Shown here one piece after another: positions 62,288-64,000 of a stretch of DNA of 64,000 nucleotides. The notes beneath the pieces are model-generated. The model ran no database searches. It saw only the letters and a list, made by a program, of their open reading frames with translations, and was not told the origin of the DNA. Positions within the stretch are counted from its first letter, which is position 1; each line of letters starts with the position of its first letter. The stretch is from Cryobacterium sp. MP_M3 (GTDB taxonomy: Bacteria; Actinomycetota; Actinomycetes; Actinomycetales; Microbacteriaceae): positions 124,001 through 188,000 of the forward strand of contig NZ_JADOVI010000006.1 of NCBI RefSeq assembly GCF_015752155.1, in the 5' to 3' direction. The position numbers and the translations under genes were made by a program.

Positions 62288-62997
62288 GCCTCCGCGAGCA
62301 CCCGGGCACGAACACCGACCCGGGCGCCACCCCCGAGGATGCCGACTACCACACCTGGACCGGCAAGGCGAGGGGTTGGCTGCTGCGGCGCCTCCCCGCC
62401 GACAAGCTCCTCCCCGAGGACCAGCCCAGCTACGTCGCATCCTGGATCTACGTGTTCGGCATGGGCGCGATCGTCTCCCTCGTCTTCATCCTCGCCTCCG
62501 GCGTCATCCTCGGCCTGAACGGCCCGGCCTGGTACCACGTGTCGGACCTCGGCCACTTCGTGAACAGCGTGCACCTGTGGAGCGTCGAGCTCTTCTTCAT
62601 GACCATGGTCGTGCACCTCTGGGGCAAATACTGGATGGCCGCCTGGCGCGGCGGGCGCGCACTGACCTGGATCACCGGGATGGGCGCGTTCCTGGTCTCG
62701 ATCGTGACCGCGTTCACCGGCTACCTGCTGCAGACGAACTTCGACTCGCAGTGGATCGCGTTCGAGGGCAAGGATGCGCTGAACGCCGCTGGCATCGGCG
62801 CCTGGTTCAACGTGGCCAACCTCGGCCAGATCTTCATGTTCCACATCATCCTGCTGCCGCTGGCCGTCGGCGCTGTCGTCGCCCTGCACGTCGTGCTGGT
62901 GCGGATGCACGGCGTGGTTCCGCCGCTCGAGGCCGCTGAGACCGACGCGCAGCTTCAACGCGGCGCGCAGGGCGACACCGGGGAGGCCGGGCGATGA
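62284..62997 (+). CDS. Cytochrome b6-like diheme membrane protein
   Basis: This 237-residue protein has about four membrane helices. Two histidine pairs sit as in the cytochrome b/b6 N-terminal domain: H97 and H111 (Hx13H, within VHLWSVELFFMTMVVHLWG) and H187 and H202 (Hx14H, FHIILLPLAVGAVVALHVV). The Hx14H spacing is b6-like. TGYLLQTNFDSQWIAFEG is typical of the quinol-site region. It should move electrons across the membrane via two b hemes. No Rieske or cytochrome c1 gene is in the window. Confidence 0.88.
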   Translation: MSLREHPGTNTDPGATPEDADYHTWTGKARGWLLRRLPADKLLPEDQPSYVASWIYVFGMGAIVSLVFILASGVILGLNGPAWYHVSDLGHFVNSVHLWSVELFFMTMVVHLWGKYWMAAWRGGRALTWITGMGAFLVSIVTAFTGYLLQTNFDSQWIAFEGKDALNAAGIGAWFNVANLGQIFMFHIILLPLAVGAVVALHVVLVRMHGVVPPLEAAETDAQLQRGAQGDTGEAGR

Positions 62998-63947
62998 GCA
63001 CCACGAACCTGCGCGCATCCCGCGCCGACAAGGACGGCCTGGCTCGCCGCCCCTGGCGCGGCACCGTGCGCGAATACGACCTGTTCAAGGAACTCACGGT
63101 GGCCCTCGTCGTCATGGGCATTATCACCCTCGGCCTGTCCGCGGTCTTCGGGTCGCCCGACGAGCCGAGCGTCACCCTGAAGTCCTGGGCGATCGCCGCC
63201 CCCGCCGACTTCGTCGCCACCGCCACCGCCGAACTCGGCGGCACCAGTGAGACCGCCGGCTACGGACCGCCCTATAACAAGACCGCGGATGCGACCCAGA
63301 CCCTCGGCCCGCTCGACCTGCAGAGCTTCTCCGGGGTTCAGCTCCCGATCGACACGGCCAACGACCTTGTGATCGACCCGCTCACCACCCTCAACTCGCC
63401 GCCGCCCGAACTGGCCGACTGGGTCACCGCGAGCGACGCCCAGCGCACCACCTGGACCACCGCCTACTCGGATGCCCTCACCAAGGCCACCGACAACGAC
63501 CCTGCCAACGTGGCGGCCGGCGACTACGGACCGGTGCCGGTGCTGACGGACTCGCTGCTCACCACGGCGAAGCAGGGCGCGCTCGACGGCGTGCTCACGG
63601 CGAAGGACAAGTTCTACAACTTCGACTACACCCGCGGCACGCTGTTCCTCGGCGACGGGGCGTACTTCGGCGACCTGGCCACCGCCCAGCACCTCACCGG
63701 CGACCAGTGGGGCATGATGAACGAGACCGGGAACACGCCGGGCCAGTCCTGGCTGTGGCTGTTCTCGTTCTGGTACCAGGTGGAGCCGTTCGCCTCCGCC
63801 CCGAACGCCGACCTGCTGGTCGTGCTGATGATGCTCGTGCTCAGCGTGCTGCTGACGCTGGTGCCGTTCATCCCCGGCCTCCGGGACATCCCGCGCTGGA
63901 TCCCGGTGCACCGGCTGATCTGGCGGGACTACTACCGCAGGCGCTGA
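62994..63947 (+). CDS. Membrane protein paired with the cytochrome b6-like gene
   Basis: This 317-residue protein has one membrane segment near 29-52, about 220 residues of hydrophilic sequence predicted outside, and a second helix near 273-296 before a basic RWIPVHRLIWRDYYRRR end. It contains no heme-c CxxCH and no Rieske CxH motif. The C-terminal helix and its position suggest a rearranged subunit IV-like partner. The external domain is unrecognised. Its start overlaps the cytochrome stop as ATGA. Confidence 0.7.
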   Translation: MSTTNLRASRADKDGLARRPWRGTVREYDLFKELTVALVVMGIITLGLSAVFGSPDEPSVTLKSWAIAAPADFVATATAELGGTSETAGYGPPYNKTADATQTLGPLDLQSFSGVQLPIDTANDLVIDPLTTLNSPPPELADWVTASDAQRTTWTTAYSDALTKATDNDPANVAAGDYGPVPVLTDSLLTTAKQGALDGVLTAKDKFYNFDYTRGTLFLGDGAYFGDLATAQHLTGDQWGMMNETGNTPGQSWLWLFSFWYQVEPFASAPNADLLVVLMMLVLSVLLTLVPFIPGLRDIPRWIPVHRLIWRDYYRRR

Positions 63948-63978
63948 CCGGCGCACGCCGCTGCCGCTAGGCTGGTCG

Positions 63979-64000
63979 CTGACACCCTCACCGGTGTCAG
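63979..64000 (+). terminator. Hairpin at the window edge
   Basis: An eight-bp perfect stem (CTGACACC with GGTGTCAG) around a six-base loop lies 31 bp after the last stop. It probably terminates the cytochrome operon, but the window ends before any U-run could be seen. Confidence 0.45.

Overview
The window is high-GC DNA from an actinobacterium. It has GTG and TTG starts, long chains of ATGA/TGATG stop-start overlaps, a C50-type carotenoid operon, DUF222-HNH endonucleases and a Gram-positive flagellum with no L/P-ring genes. This combination points to a motile Microbacteriaceae-like organism of the Leifsonia/Cryobacterium kind. The family assignment is inference; no rRNA or tRNA was seen.

Layout. 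0-2.1 kb: small membrane, Nudix, DHFR-fold and YCII-type genes. 2.2-7.7 kb (minus): an AMP-forming acyl/acetyl-CoA synthetase, then E1-alpha, E1-beta and an E2 acyltransferase whose C-terminus carries a fused acyl-carrier-protein domain. The synthetase is frameshifted. 7.9-9.6 kb: a two-gene ABC exporter with single-base frameshifts in both genes. 9.6-13.5 kb: HemK-like methyltransferase, CpXC protein, secreted nuclease, SDR, apt. 13.5-19.8 kb: a MarR regulator divergent from idi-crtE-crtB-crtI-crtYe-crtYf-crtEb, a complete decaprenoxanthin-type C50 carotenoid pathway. 19.8-24.3 kb: S4 RNA-binding protein, FAD oxidoreductase, lipase-maturation-factor-like protein, secreted beta-propeller. 24.4-29.9 kb: LacI regulator, sugar ABC importer and a GH130 phosphorylase in one apparent operon, with paired operators over the promoter and a strong terminator.

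30.1-61.9 kb is a flagellar gene cluster. From fliA leftwards on the minus strand run fliA, fliC, fliD-fliS-(fliT-like), an inserted HNH gene, flgB-flgC-fliE-F-G-H-I-J-nlpC-fliK-flgD-flgE, an IS30 element, flbD-motA-motB, and fliM-N-O-P-Q-R-flhB-flhA-(degenerate flhF)-csrA. On the plus strand run flgN-flgK-flgL-fliW. I find the same promoter-like signature, TAAC-N15-GCCGATAG or a near match, upstream of fliC, flgN, fliM, flbD and more weakly flgB. This suggests one FliA-type sigma factor drives the whole set. The flagellin leader carries two CsrA-like GGA sites, one over the Shine-Dalgarno and one in a hairpin. With csrA at one end of the cluster and fliW at the other, a FliW-CsrA-flagellin feedback loop is likely.

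62.1-63.9 kb: a three-gene module of a tiny membrane protein, a cytochrome b6-like diheme protein and a membrane-anchored protein with a large predicted external domain. No Rieske or cytochrome c gene is in view.

The items most worth a second look are the E2-ACP fusion operon, the cytochrome-b module, the flagellin/CsrA leader, the nucleotide-blind FlhF relic, and the four single-base frameshifts between 6.8 and 9.5 kb.
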